A stretch of DNA of 64,000 nt from Anaerolineales bacterium. Its GTDB lineage: Bacteria > Chloroflexota > Anaerolineae > Anaerolineales > Villigracilaceae. The position numbers and the translations under genes were made by a program. The DNA lies in the NCBI GenBank assembly GCA_020634885.1, contig JACKAW010000003.1, positions 310,001-374,000 on the forward strand, given 5' to 3'. The stretch's first letter is position 1; every line of letters begins with the position of its first letter. This document shows positions 23,977 to 32,103 of the stretch, in pieces. A model generated the notes under the pieces. The model did not search any database. It saw nothing but the letters and a program-made list of their open reading frames with translations, and was not told the DNA's origin.

Positions 23977-24936
23977 TTATGCGTCTGCGTAAATATCTGT
24001 GTACAAATCTTCCATTGTCGGTTCAGGGCTGGATTCTGCAAATTCAACAGCCTTGTTGGTCTCTTCTTCCACGCGGGCTTCGATCTCATCGAGCGCCTTG
24101 CGGGTGGCAACCTTCTTGTCGAGCAGGTATTTGTTGAAGATACCAATGGGGTCGTTCTCTTGCCACTGCTTCACTTCTTCTGCTTTGCGGTAGCGTTCGG
24201 GGTCACCCATCGAATGCCCACGGAAGCGGTAGGTGTTGATTTCGAGCAGGTAAGGTTGCCCTTCCTTGCGGATGTAATCCATCGCTTCTTTTGCGGCTTC
24301 GTAGACCTTCATCACATCCATGCCGTCAACGGCGGCATTCTTCATGCCGTACCCTTCGGCTTTCTGGCGAATTTCATCCACCGCCGAGGCACGTTCCACC
24401 GAGGTGCCCATGCCGTACTGGTTGTTTTCACAAACCCACAACACGCGCAAGCCCCAAGTCTTGGCGAGGTTCAAAGATTCGTGAAAGTAACCAATGTTGG
24501 TTGCGCCATCACCAAACATACAAATGGTGATGTTGTCATTCTTGGCATATTGGTCACCAATGGCAAAACCCGCCGCCACGGGCAAGTGTCCGCCTACAAT
24601 GGCATGTCCGCCCCACATGTTCTTGGAGACATCTGCCATATGCATGGAACCGCCCTTGCCCTTCGACATGCCGGTTGCCTTGCCCAATAACTCCGCCATT
24701 ACTTCGTCCGCAGAAATGCCGCAGTTCAACGCCACGCCGTGGTCGCGGTAGGCGGTGATCACGCGGTCGCGCGGTTCGCGCGCCGCAATAAGACCTGTCG
24801 AAACAGCTTCCTGCCCGATATACAAGTGCATGAAGCCGCCGATCTTGCCAGCCTGGTACAACTCAGCACCGCGTTCTTCTACACGGCGAATGAGAACCAT
24901 CTGGTAATACAAATCGAGCAATTGTTCTTTCTTCAT
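23977..24936 (-). CDS. 2-oxoacid dehydrogenase E1 component, alpha subunit
   Basis: The 319-residue protein carries the thiamine-diphosphate motif starting GDGATNIGYFHESLN and ending ENNQYGMGT, the phosphorylation-loop region NTYRFRGHSMGDPERYR and the entry segment YIGQEAVSTG plus AYRDHG. These are typical of PDH/acetoin dehydrogenase alpha subunits. With E1 beta and E2 it oxidatively decarboxylates a 2-oxoacid in the cytoplasm. It is the first gene of the operon, with a GGAG site about ten bases before the ATG. Assignment to pyruvate is likely because no acoin-type regulator is nearby, but acetoin cannot be excluded. Confidence 0.92.
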   Translation of the reverse strand: MKKEQLLDLYYQMVLIRRVEERGAELYQAGKIGGFMHLYIGQEAVSTGLIAAREPRDRVITAYRDHGVALNCGISADEVMAELLGKATGMSKGKGGSMHMADVSKNMWGGHAIVGGHLPVAAGFAIGDQYAKNDNITICMFGDGATNIGYFHESLNLAKTWGLRVLWVCENNQYGMGTSVERASAVDEIRQKAEGYGMKNAAVDGMDVMKVYEAAKEAMDYIRKEGQPYLLEINTYRFRGHSMGDPERYRKAEEVKQWQENDPIGIFNKYLLDKKVATRKALDEIEARVEEETNKAVEFAESSPEPTMEDLYTDIYADA

Positions 24937-25112
24937 TATGTTGGAACTCCGATAAGATTTGTCATGCGCCTCAAAAAGACGCTTGCGAGTGAATTTTTAC
25001 TTGGTGAAAACACCAAATAAGGGATTACGTTATGAATACCTAGACCGAATCGGGGATTATATCAGAGAAAAAAACTCCAAATTTCATCATGAGAGGATTT
25101 GAAAGTATACAA

Positions 25113-25148
25113 AAACGCCCCCTGTGTTTTTTTTCACAGGAAGCGTTT
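25113..25148 (-). terminator. Intrinsic terminator after the SH3-type lipoprotein gene
   Basis: AAACGC plus CCTGTG pair with CACAGG plus GCGTTT around an eight-base loop. On the minus strand GTTTTTG follows. It lies 42 bases past the lipoprotein stop. Confidence 0.75.
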
Positions 25149-25190
25149 CTCATTATTTTTGTTTTTGCTTAGTTTACATTGTGCATTTTC

Positions 25191-25898
25191 TTACTTACAT
25201 GCAGGCACGATCTGAATTGCCTTTTCTGACGTGCCATTTTCGTTCACTGCTTCGATCTCGTACGTCAGGTTCTTATTAAATGGAGCGTTTGCATCTTTGT
25301 AATTGAATTTATTTGGCTTCAATTCGATCAACCGCTTCCCATCCCGATAGAGCCGAAAAGCAGTCTCGCCGCCGCCGCTCGACCAACTCAAGGTTACTGT
25401 AAATTTTTTGGGTCCAGGCTGGCAAATTTGATCTGCAACAAAAAAGCTCAAAGGAATTCCAGGCAAAGGCGGCGCCTCCCCCACAGACATACTGCTGAGA
25501 TCCTGATTCGTTGTTACATTTTCAAAATAGATCCAACATTCACGTCCCGTGGCATTAAGCACCTGCCACCACTCATCATCTTCGCTACGCCCGATCACAG
25601 GCAATTGCGTCCCCGCCGCAATTTGATCGACCACAACATAAAACTCGCTGGGACCAAGACGACAGTTCGAATTTTTAGAAAGATTTAATTCAGGCGGCAG
25701 GTCTGGTGTAGCAGTGGGAGGGATGGGTGTATCAGTGGGAATGGTCGTGGCGGTATTTTCCACGATCACTACATACGTTACTTCCGGCTCAGCGGCAGGA
25801 GCATCCGCATTTTCACTTGAAGCAGGTCCCGGCACATTGCAAGCAAGAGCCGCCAAAACCAACGAAACCATTGCAAACCTAAACTTTACAACTTTCAT
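25191..25898 (-). CDS. Lipoprotein with SH3-like and fibronectin-type domains
   Basis: The 235-residue protein has a signal peptide with lipobox LAALAC near residue 20, then an acidic Thr/Pro-rich linker (TDTPIPPTATPDLPP) that is common in exported proteins of Anaerolineae. Residues about 75-130 look like a bacterial SH3 domain (NCRLGPSEFYVVVDQIAAGT, WWQVLNATGRECWIY). Residues about 155-232 resemble a fibronectin type III fold (VTLSWSSGGGETAFRLYRDG). Cysteines may form disulfides. It is exposed on the outer face of the membrane; binding partner unknown. The start at 25898 has GAGGAG; upstream in-frame codons are ignored. It diverges from the HEAT-repeat gene across a large inverted repeat. 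Confidence 0.78.
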   Translation of the reverse strand: MKVVKFRFAMVSLVLAALACNVPGPASSENADAPAAEPEVTYVVIVENTATTIPTDTPIPPTATPDLPPELNLSKNSNCRLGPSEFYVVVDQIAAGTQLPVIGRSEDDEWWQVLNATGRECWIYFENVTTNQDLSSMSVGEAPPLPGIPLSFFVADQICQPGPKKFTVTLSWSSGGGETAFRLYRDGKRLIELKPNKFNYKDANAPFNKNLTYEIEAVNENGTSEKAIQIVPACK

Positions 25899-25934
25899 GG
25901 GACAACTCCTCAATAAACCAAACTGGCTTTTTCG

Positions 25935-26011
25935 TATTATACCCAGCGCGGTCACAAATTGCGTTTTTTTTCAGACGAGAGAACGCGCAATTTGTGACCG
26001 TGGGTATTATA
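25935..26011. promoter_or_regulatory. Large inverted repeat with divergent -10 boxes
   Basis: GGTCACAAATTGCG (25950-25963) and CGCAATTTGTGACC (25986-25999) are a perfect 14-base pair. Outer arms TATTATACCCA (25935-25945) and TGGGTATTATA (26001-26011) extend it with one mismatch. The outer arms contain TATAAT on the minus strand (25941-25936) and TATTAT on the plus strand (26005-26010), so each arm may carry the -10 box of one divergent gene. A shared operator or cruciform-type control is plausible. Confidence 0.55.
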
Positions 26012-26047
26012 TACACGCCGCAATTTAATTTCATGTACAATACGAAT

Positions 26048-27190
26048 ATGGATTGGTTCAAGAGTTCAAAAAACAGCGAAGCAAAAAAAATCATTCCCCA
26101 TCTCGCGGATGCGGCAAGACGCAACCAGGCAGCGCAAGACCTGATGCGCATGGGCGCAGATGCCGTTCCACCCTTGATCGAGGCGCTTCAAACCCAGGAT
26201 TTGAACCTGCTCGCCATCTACCAGCAGATCCTCGCCCGAATCCCTTCCGCCTCTCCCGAATTAGCTAAAGCATTACAAACCGCGCATCCGATCATCCGCG
26301 CCCGGGTAGTGGAAATTTACTCGATCAACAAAGATAAAAACGCCATCCCCCTATTGCTCGAAGCCCTGCGCGGAGAATTCTTTACGGTGCGAGCGCGAGC
26401 AGCATTGGCACTCGCAAACATTGGAGACGCGCGTATCATCCCCGACCTGTTCCCCTTGTTAAAAGATAAAGATGACGAAGTGCGCATTGCCGCTTGTGTT
26501 GCCATCGGCAAATTCAAAGACCCGAGCACATTCGATGAACTAGCAAACGTTGCCCTGGACGACGCAAAGATCGAAGTCCGTCAGGCGGCAGTAAAAGCGC
26601 TGGGTGATACACACAACACCGCAGCAATTCCATTTCTAATGGAAGCGTTACGAGACTCATTCTGGTGGTTTGAGCGCGAACAAAATGTCAGCGTATTACT
26701 GAATGCCATTTTAGGGATTGGTGAAATGGTAGTAGAACCGCTTATCGAAGCATTAGCAGACCGCGAGGGAACCGTCCGCAAATACTCGGCAATGATCCTC
26801 GGCAGATTAAGAGACAAACGCGCCATCGAAGAATTGGGCATGGCAGTCTATGATTTGCATCACGATGTAAGCAAGGCGGCGGCAGAAGCCCTAGCACAAT
26901 ACGGCTCCCCCGCCTTAGATCTGTTGACCGAGGCACTCATCCACCCAGAAGCAGCCGTACGTGAACATGCCCTGATCGGACTTGGAAAAATTCAAGACAG
27001 CCGCGTTGTCCCATTTTTGATCGAGATGATGCAAGACCCCGAACCTGTGGTGCGCAAACAGTCCATACTTTCACTTGGAAATTTTCGAGACCCTCGCGCC
27101 ATCCCAGCCTTGCAACAAGCTATTGCCAACCGTGCCGACCGCGAAATGGGCGCATTGGCAAAAGAACTTTTGGCAAAGATGCAGGGCTAA
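26048..27190 (+). CDS. HEAT/PBS-lyase repeat protein
   Basis: The 380-residue soluble protein is built almost entirely of about eleven HEAT-like repeats of ~31 residues, with recurring patterns such as AIPLLLEALRGEFFTVRARA, DARIIPDLFPLLKDKDDEVR and SRVVPFLIEMMQDPEPVVR. Such alpha-solenoids act as scaffolds or, in the PBS-lyase branch, in bilin chemistry; no catalytic function is implied here. The start ATG 26048 follows TACAAT by six bases with no ribosome binding site, so a leaderless transcript is possible; an ATG at 26033 is an alternative. Its last four bases overlap the convergent phosphatase-fold gene. Confidence 0.82.
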   Translation: MDWFKSSKNSEAKKIIPHLADAARRNQAAQDLMRMGADAVPPLIEALQTQDLNLLAIYQQILARIPSASPELAKALQTAHPIIRARVVEIYSINKDKNAIPLLLEALRGEFFTVRARAALALANIGDARIIPDLFPLLKDKDDEVRIAACVAIGKFKDPSTFDELANVALDDAKIEVRQAAVKALGDTHNTAAIPFLMEALRDSFWWFEREQNVSVLLNAILGIGEMVVEPLIEALADREGTVRKYSAMILGRLRDKRAIEELGMAVYDLHHDVSKAAAEALAQYGSPALDLLTEALIHPEAAVREHALIGLGKIQDSRVVPFLIEMMQDPEPVVRKQSILSLGNFRDPRAIPALQQAIANRADREMGALAKELLAKMQG

Positions 27191-28098
27191 CCCAGCAATG
27201 AATTAATGATGGGGGCGACCCCTGTCAGGTCAGAGACGTCTTTGAAGGCGTCTCTATTTTTTTTCTCTCCAAACAACAGCAATGGAACCTGTGCCGCGGT
27301 GTGTTTGCGCGTGCCGAGGTCTTCCATATTGCCGTGGTCTGATGTGATTAGGATGAGATCGTTGGATACATCCCAGTGTTGAAGCAAACCCTTTAGAACG
27401 CCATCGAATACCTCAAGCTGTCGAACTGCCCAGGGCATATCCTGTTTGTGACCGGCGTAGTCGCTTGCCCAATATTCAAAGAATGAAAAATCATATTTTT
27501 GGGCGAGGCGGGCAAGTTCCTGCCCGGCGGCTTCGGGGTCAAAGGTTGGGGCTTCGGGAATGCCAAGAAAGCTATGCCAGCCTTCGCCGGTGAAATCGGC
27601 GGCAAGAGCGTTGCCTGCGAAATAATCCTGATCGGTGAATAGCGGCAGGTCGGCGTTTGTGACGGCTTGAGGAATGGATGAGTAAAGCCGCTTGCCCGAA
27701 TCAATGCCATCGAAATAGCGGGGCGGATAAGCGTTGAGAAGAGCCGCCATTTTTCCCTTTTGTACAGTGTTAGAAAAAATGGTCTGCCCGCTTAAATACT
27801 GTGCCACTTCTGGGTTGGGTTTGGGTCCGTAGTGATAGCCGAGTTCGGCAGGGATATTAACGCCGGTAAGCAGCACTGCCTGTCCGGTTGCAGATTGAGG
27901 AAGTCCTTTTACGCCGAGGTTTGGGTCAATAGATTGGAGGGTGATTATTTTTCCTTCAAAAGGCGCGGCAGACTGAGTGAGCTTTTTGCCGCCTAATAAA
28001 GATTCCAAATTTGGCATTTGGGCACGTAAAAGCGGATTTATTGCGGGGTTGTCTTCGCCAAGACCAATGCCATCAAGAAAGATAAAAAGGATTTTCAT
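27187..28098 (-). CDS. Alkaline phosphatase-superfamily (phosphopentomutase/iPGM-like) metalloenzyme
   Basis: The 303-residue protein starts KILFIFLDGIGLG, the first metal-binding Asp of the alkaline phosphatase superfamily, and has the later metal site ILITSDHGNMEDLGTRKHTA near residue 255-275, as in cofactor-independent phosphoglycerate mutases. The segment SATGQAVLLTGVN supplies the expected nucleophile Ser/Thr region (cf. SxTGH). It is shorter than iPGM and lacks the full insert domain, so the true substrate is open: phosphomutase, phosphatase or sulfatase-type. It follows the methyltransferase gene with 5 bases between, in a minus-strand operon with the thioredoxin-like gene. Confidence 0.75.
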   Translation of the reverse strand: MKILFIFLDGIGLGEDNPAINPLLRAQMPNLESLLGGKKLTQSAAPFEGKIITLQSIDPNLGVKGLPQSATGQAVLLTGVNIPAELGYHYGPKPNPEVAQYLSGQTIFSNTVQKGKMAALLNAYPPRYFDGIDSGKRLYSSIPQAVTNADLPLFTDQDYFAGNALAADFTGEGWHSFLGIPEAPTFDPEAAGQELARLAQKYDFSFFEYWASDYAGHKQDMPWAVRQLEVFDGVLKGLLQHWDVSNDLILITSDHGNMEDLGTRKHTAAQVPLLLFGEKKNRDAFKDVSDLTGVAPIINSLLG

Positions 28099-28103
28099 TG
28101 AAA

Positions 28104-28676
28104 TTAAGAATGTTGAAAAAGAAACCAGGCGGAGGGGCGTTCACGTTTATCCCAGCCGTCTTTGCGGGAGGAAAGAATCAGGCTATGGCGTTGAATAAGG
28201 TCCATGTCTGAGGGAACAAGCCCGGGCGCGGGTTGAGCTGCATCTTGTTTAAAGAATCCGTACATGAGCCAGAATCCGCCCAGGGCGAGGATGCGAGTCA
28301 GGTTGGTTAAATAATCCGCTTTATTTTGGATGCCGTGAAAGCAACCAAGGTCTAGTGCGAGGTTGTACGGGGGCGCGGCATGTTTCATTTGGGTGGCGTC
28401 ATCGGTGTAGACGTTTGCGGTAATGCCTGCCTGCTTGATCTTTCGTTTTGCAATTTGAATGGCGCGCGGGGCGAAGTCGAAACCTTCTGCCTGCCAGCCT
28501 GCGTTGGCAAGGGTGATGATGTTGGTGCCTGTGCCGCAGCCAATATCCAAGGCACGTCCGACGGGGTGAGAGGCGATGAAGTCGTAGAGTTCCGGCGGGC
28601 TGATGCCGCTATCCCAGGGGACGTTGCCGAACAGGTATGAAATGTCGAATTTTATGCGTCGGGAGAAGTTACTCAT
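28104..28676 (-). CDS. Class I SAM-dependent methyltransferase (TehB/UbiE-like)
   Basis: The 190-residue enzyme has an N-terminal RRIKFDISYLFGNVPWD segment, the SAM motif ALDIGCGTGTNIITLA, acidic strand-2 end EGFDFAPRAI and the LDLGCFHGI region. This is typical of small thiopurine/tellurite-resistance-type methyltransferases; substrate unknown. The start at 28676 is chosen because it overlaps the thioredoxin-like stop by eight bases in a typical coupled arrangement; upstream codons in this frame would lie within that gene. The C-terminal part from about residue 140 is unusually loose but keeps no further motif. Confidence 0.75.
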   Translation of the reverse strand: MSNFSRRIKFDISYLFGNVPWDSGISPPELYDFIASHPVGRALDIGCGTGTNIITLANAGWQAEGFDFAPRAIQIAKRKIKQAGITANVYTDDATQMKHAAPPYNLALDLGCFHGIQNKADYLTNLTRILALGGFWLMYGFFKQDAAQPAPGLVPSDMDLIQRHSLILSSRKDGWDKRERPSAWFLFQHS

Positions 28677-29157
28677 TTGCAAGAGAATCACGCACGCGCT
28701 GCGGGTCGAATTCGCCGACCATGCGCCAAAGTTCATTGCCTTGTGCGTCAAAGTATATGAAGGTGGGGGTAAACTCAAAATCGTACACGGGGGCGAGTTC
28801 CATGCCTACTTCTTCTTGAATGTTGATATGAATGATGAGGATGTCTTTTCCAAGTTCTTCTTCGAGCTCGTCCACGACGGGCTTCATCGACATGCAGCCT
28901 ATTCAATATGGAGATTGGAACTCAAGCAAGACGGGTTTGCCTGAGCCGATCATTGCCTGAACTTGTTGCGCTTCATCCATCAAGATGGTCTGATGCGGGT
29001 GAAGGAGGGTCCATGCAAAGACGAGTGTTCCAAGAATAACCCCGAATGCAAGGTAGTCGTTCCAGCGGGGACGGTTAGCAAGCAGAATAAACCCTGCCAC
29101 AATGGCGAACCCCAAGGCAAAAATGATAAAGGAATATGTGGTGAAGAACGAAGGCAA
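28669..29157 (-). CDS. Membrane-anchored thioredoxin-like protein with in-frame TGA at first active-site Cys (candidate selenoprotein)
   Basis: The frame from ATG 29157 encodes two hydrophobic helices (FFTTYSFIIFALGFAIVAGF and YLAFGVILGTLVFAWTLL), then a thioredoxin fold: GKPVLLEFQSPY, a TGA at 28905-28903, then IGC, MSMKPVVDELEEEL and FEFTPTFIYFDAQGNELWRM with the cis-Pro. The same frame continues to a TAA at 28669, total 163 codons including TGA and stop. The TGA occupies exactly the first Cys of the C-x-x-C active site, so reading it as Sec gives U-I-G-C. A hairpin fitting a bacterial SECIS follows. The alternative is a simple TGC/TGT to TGA nonsense mutation. It would reduce disulfides outside the membrane or face the cytoplasm; topology is unclear. 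Confidence 0.7.
28865..28883 (-). promoter_or_regulatory. Candidate bacterial SECIS hairpin downstream of the in-frame TGA
   Basis: On the minus strand, AGC-C-CGTC pairs with GACG-A-GCT around a GTG loop, with one C-A mismatch, at nucleotides 20-38 after the TGA. The apical loop begins with G at position 28, inside the 16-37 range used for bacterial SECIS elements. A smaller alternative hairpin (GGCT...AGCC) lies closer to the TGA. Function is not proven. Confidence 0.45.
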
Positions 29158-29286
29158 TTAATTATCCCGTGTATCAGTCCAAAATGTCATATTTTTTGTG
29201 TGACGCTTCACACTTTGACATTTCATTTGAGTTCTTTTACAATCAAAAAACTGCTGGACAATCTTATATTAGGAAGGTAACTTATT

Positions 29287-31368
29287 ATGAAAGAGTATAC
29301 CACCGAGTTTATCCGCAACGTTGCGTTGGTTTCGCACGGGGGAGCAGGAAAGACCATGCTGGCAGAAGCATTTTTACATGCCACAGGGGCAGCAACCCGT
29401 CTTGGAAAGATCGAAGACGGAACAACGGTTTCTGATTACGATGATGAAGAACATCGCAGAAAAATATCGTTGTACACAAGTTTGATCCCAATTGAGCACA
29501 AAGATTACAAGATAAATGTACTGGATGCGCCAGGCTTCACTGATTTTGTGGGAGAGATGGTCTCTGCCTTGAGTGTAGCTGATGGCGCGATTATTTTAGT
29601 AGATGCCGTTTCGGGCATTGAAGTAGGTACCGAACTGGCATGGCGGTATTGCGACCAGTTTAATCTGCCGCGTTTCTTCGTCATCAATAAGATGGATCGC
29701 GAAAACGCCGACTTTGAAAAGGTGTATGCCGAGATCGAAGAGTTCGTTAAATTGCACGAGAAGCGCGCCATCAAAGTTCACCTGCCCATTGGCGAAAAGC
29801 ATGAGTTCAAAGGTGTGGTTGATATTATCGGCATGAAATCGTATATGGGGGATGGAAATTCGACCGCCGAGATTCCTGACGAATTAAAGGAAGCCGCGAA
29901 CAAGGCTCATTTTGACATGGTGGAAGCCGCCGCTGAAGGCGAAGATGAATTGATGGAAAAATACCTTGAGAACGGCTCTCTCTCCGATGCAGAGATGGTG
30001 CGTGGACTTGAAGATGTGGTCTACGCTGGAGAGTTTGTTCCGGTCTTTTGTGCGGCTGGCGGGCACGAAGTTGGCGCGATTGCCCTGCTCAACGATATTA
30101 TCGACTTGATCCCCCCGCCGACCATGGCTGTGAAACGCCTTGCCGAAGGGAAAGATGGACCTGAAGAACTGAAGCCTGCTGATAACGCTCCATTGGCTGC
30201 CTATGTCTGGAAAACCACCGCCGACCCCTTCGTTGGTAAGATGACCTACTTCCGCGTATTTAGCGGCTCCATTCAAGACAATGCCCATACGTGGAACCAA
30301 ACCAAAAATGCAGACGAGCGCATGGCTGGTATGCATTTCCAGCGTGGGAAGGAAGCCATTCCTACAAAGGTAGTCCATGCTGGCGATATTGCCGTGGTGG
30401 CAAAATTGAATTCAACCACCACAGGAGATACCTTCTGCGATAAAGGTCACCCACTGACCATCCAACCGCCCAAGTATCCGGTGGCGTTGTATCGTGTGGC
30501 GATCACCCCAAAAACCCAGGCAGATGCCGCCAAGATTTCCTCTGTGCTTACCCGCCTCACCGAAGAAGATATGACTCTCACCTGGCAAAATGATACAGTT
30601 ACGCATGAAACGGTATTACAGGGCATGGGTGACCAGCACATTGATGTTGCAGTACATCGTGCTCAGGCGAAATTTCAGGTTGGCATCGATATTCATGAGC
30701 CGAAAATTCCTTACCGCGAAGGGATCACCAGAAAAGCGGAAGGTCATTACCGCCACAAGAAACAATCTGGTGGCGCTGGTCAATTTGGAGAAGTGTTCCT
30801 GCGCGTTGAGCCATATATGGAAGGCGACTTCGATTTTGTGGATGCGCTCGTAGGCATGAACCTCTCCCGTTCGTACCTGCCCCCGATTGAAAAGAGCATC
30901 CGCGCAACCATGGAAAGAGGCGCCTTTGCCGGTTACCCGATGAACAACGTCCGTGTGACGGTGTACGATGGCAAGGAGCATGAGGTAGATTCAAAGCCCG
31001 TGGCGTTTGAAATTGCCGGTCGTGAAGCGTTCAAGGTTGCAGTGAATGAAGCGGGTCCGGTTCTCTTTGAACCGATCATGAATGTCCACGTGACCTGCCC
31101 GGACGCGAATATGGGCGATGTGATGAGTGACCTCAATACCCGCCGCGGACGTGTACAGGGTACAGAAACAGAACGCGGCAACACCACCATTATTGCGCAT
31201 GTCCCCATGGCTGAAATGTTGAGATACACAACTCAAGTCCGCTCGATCACCGGTGGACGCGGCTACTTCACCATGGAATTCGACCACTACGACACTGTAC
31301 CGACTCATATTGCCGGTCCGATCATTGAAGCCCACAAGAAAGAAATGGAAGCAAAGAAAGAAGAGTAG
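29287..31368 (+). CDS. Elongation factor G paralog (EF-G-like GTPase)
   Basis: The 693-residue GTPase has the five-domain EF-G layout. G1 is SHGGAGKT (residues about 16-23), G3 is LDAPGFTDF, differing from the canonical DTPGHVDF, and G4 is NKMD. The domain IV segment IPYREGITRKAEGHYRHKKQ and the C-terminal GDVMSDLNTRRGRV with HVPMAEMLRYTTQ follow the EF-G family. The altered G3 and lack of an adjacent tuf, rpsL or rpsG mark it as an EF-G2-type paralog with an accessory or stress-linked role in translation rather than the main translocase. GGAAGG precedes the ATG. A strong terminator follows at 31402. Confidence 0.9.
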   Translation: MKEYTTEFIRNVALVSHGGAGKTMLAEAFLHATGAATRLGKIEDGTTVSDYDDEEHRRKISLYTSLIPIEHKDYKINVLDAPGFTDFVGEMVSALSVADGAIILVDAVSGIEVGTELAWRYCDQFNLPRFFVINKMDRENADFEKVYAEIEEFVKLHEKRAIKVHLPIGEKHEFKGVVDIIGMKSYMGDGNSTAEIPDELKEAANKAHFDMVEAAAEGEDELMEKYLENGSLSDAEMVRGLEDVVYAGEFVPVFCAAGGHEVGAIALLNDIIDLIPPPTMAVKRLAEGKDGPEELKPADNAPLAAYVWKTTADPFVGKMTYFRVFSGSIQDNAHTWNQTKNADERMAGMHFQRGKEAIPTKVVHAGDIAVVAKLNSTTTGDTFCDKGHPLTIQPPKYPVALYRVAITPKTQADAAKISSVLTRLTEEDMTLTWQNDTVTHETVLQGMGDQHIDVAVHRAQAKFQVGIDIHEPKIPYREGITRKAEGHYRHKKQSGGAGQFGEVFLRVEPYMEGDFDFVDALVGMNLSRSYLPPIEKSIRATMERGAFAGYPMNNVRVTVYDGKEHEVDSKPVAFEIAGREAFKVAVNEAGPVLFEPIMNVHVTCPDANMGDVMSDLNTRRGRVQGTETERGNTTIIAHVPMAEMLRYTTQVRSITGGRGYFTMEFDHYDTVPTHIAGPIIEAHKKEMEAKKEE

Positions 31369-31401
31369 ACTGGCGGTAAGTAATTAACATTAAGTAAAAA
31401 A

Positions 31402-31432
31402 ATCCCGAGGCGTTTTGCCTCGGGATTTTTTT
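31402..31432. terminator. Bidirectional intrinsic terminator after the EF-G paralog
   Basis: ATCCCGAGGC (31402-31411) pairs perfectly with GCCTCGGGAT (31417-31426), flanked by an A-run and a T-run, so it can serve the EF-G gene on the plus strand and the small decayed gene on the minus strand. Confidence 0.92.
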
Positions 31433-31441
31433 ACTTTCAGC

Positions 31442-31575
31442 CTATTTTGGCGAGAACAAAATATCTTCCACGGGGTCTTCATGCGAATGCGTATGCTGGT
31501 GAACGTCATTAGATCGTCGAGGGATTTTTTCTTGGTTCCATCCCACAGCACAAGGTTATCCCGTTGCTTTTTCAT
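31442..31575 (-). pseudogene. Frameshifted small His-rich protein gene
   Basis: From ATG 31575 the frame reads MKKQRDNLVLWDGTKKKSLD, but it then runs straight through the terminator hairpin, which is implausible for a native end. Shifting by one base near the CTAATGACG at about 31510 gives NDVHQHTHSHEDPVEDILFS and a TAG at 31444-31442, just before the terminator. The natural product would then be about 44 residues. Either one base was lost or the sequence has an error here. I do not recognise the family. The small His-rich acidic tail suggests metal binding. Apart from the terminator, the remaining ~110 bases to 31687 carry only a promoter for the next gene. Confidence 0.4.
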
Positions 31576-31675
31576 GAAATATGCCTGCGATTATCTTATA
31601 TTATGCTATGTGAGTTTCCTTAGTTGATAAGATTATTATAGAGATTTTGGTGGCAACTACAACATACAGACCTGT

Positions 31676-31681
31676 TAAAAT
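31676..31681 (+). promoter_or_regulatory. Promoter -10 box (TAAAAT) six bases before a start codon
   Basis: TAAAAT at 31676-31681 is followed by AAACCC and the ATG at 31688. The expected transcription start would lie at or next to the A of ATG, giving a leaderless mRNA. No ribosome binding site precedes the ATG. No clear -35 is seen. Confidence 0.45.
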
Positions 31682-31687
31682 AAACCC

Positions 31688-31966
31688 ATGCCGACCGTTA
31701 AATTCCCACCTCTGATGAAGTTCTATGTAGATAATCAAACCGAATTCAAGGTAAATGGGACAACCGTTGCCGAAATTCTTGAAAACATTCTTCTCCACTA
31801 CCCCACTTTGCAGCCTCATTTGTACACCCCCAAAGGGGAACTGCGCCGTTATTTCAACATCTTTATAAATGGAGTTCATATCCGCGACCTGGATGGTATA
31901 CAAACCGTTGTAAAAGAAGAGGATAAAATCATTATCATGGCATCTGCCGCAGGCGGGGAGATATAA
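31688..31966 (+). CDS. MoaD/ThiS-family ubiquitin-like sulfur carrier, tail after Gly-Gly
   Basis: The 92-residue protein has the beta-grasp pattern VKFPPLMKFYVDNQTEF, VAEILENILLHYPTLQPHLY, IFINGVHIRDLDG and the C-terminal DKIIIMASAAGGEI. The functional Gly-Gly of this family is here followed by Glu-Ile, so two residues must be trimmed before adenylation, as known for some carriers processed by JAMM proteases. It resembles the CysO-like protein at 15256 more than MoaD of molybdopterin synthase (both have ILENILLHYP/ALTDLTTQYP and the PHL motif). It stands alone with its own promoter, just upstream of the SAM riboswitch. Likely used by the same MoeZ/Mec system. Confidence 0.82.
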   Translation: MPTVKFPPLMKFYVDNQTEFKVNGTTVAEILENILLHYPTLQPHLYTPKGELRRYFNIFINGVHIRDLDGIQTVVKEEDKIIIMASAAGGEI

Positions 31967-32103
31967 ATAAGTGAAGCGTTTCAAGCATTGATGTTAAGAA
32001 TTTTCTGACTTGGAAAAGCCATCTTCATGTGATTTATTTTTATTGACTATCTATTTTTCCCATGTTATTATCCGTGACGTTCGATAAATAACCCAATAAG
32101 ACG

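Noticed and set aside
24160..24690. 176-codon plus-strand frame opposite E1 alpha
   Set aside because: Same reason: the opposite strand encodes a convincing E1 alpha protein with thiamine-diphosphate motifs.
28903..29157. Two separate genes for the thioredoxin region (84- and 74-residue proteins)
   Set aside because: The halves are in the same frame, only one codon (TGA) separates them from being a normal thioredoxin, and neither half alone makes a fold.
31390..31575. 61-residue protein as a normal gene
   Set aside because: The frame passes through a strong terminator hairpin, and a shifted frame gives a more natural end.
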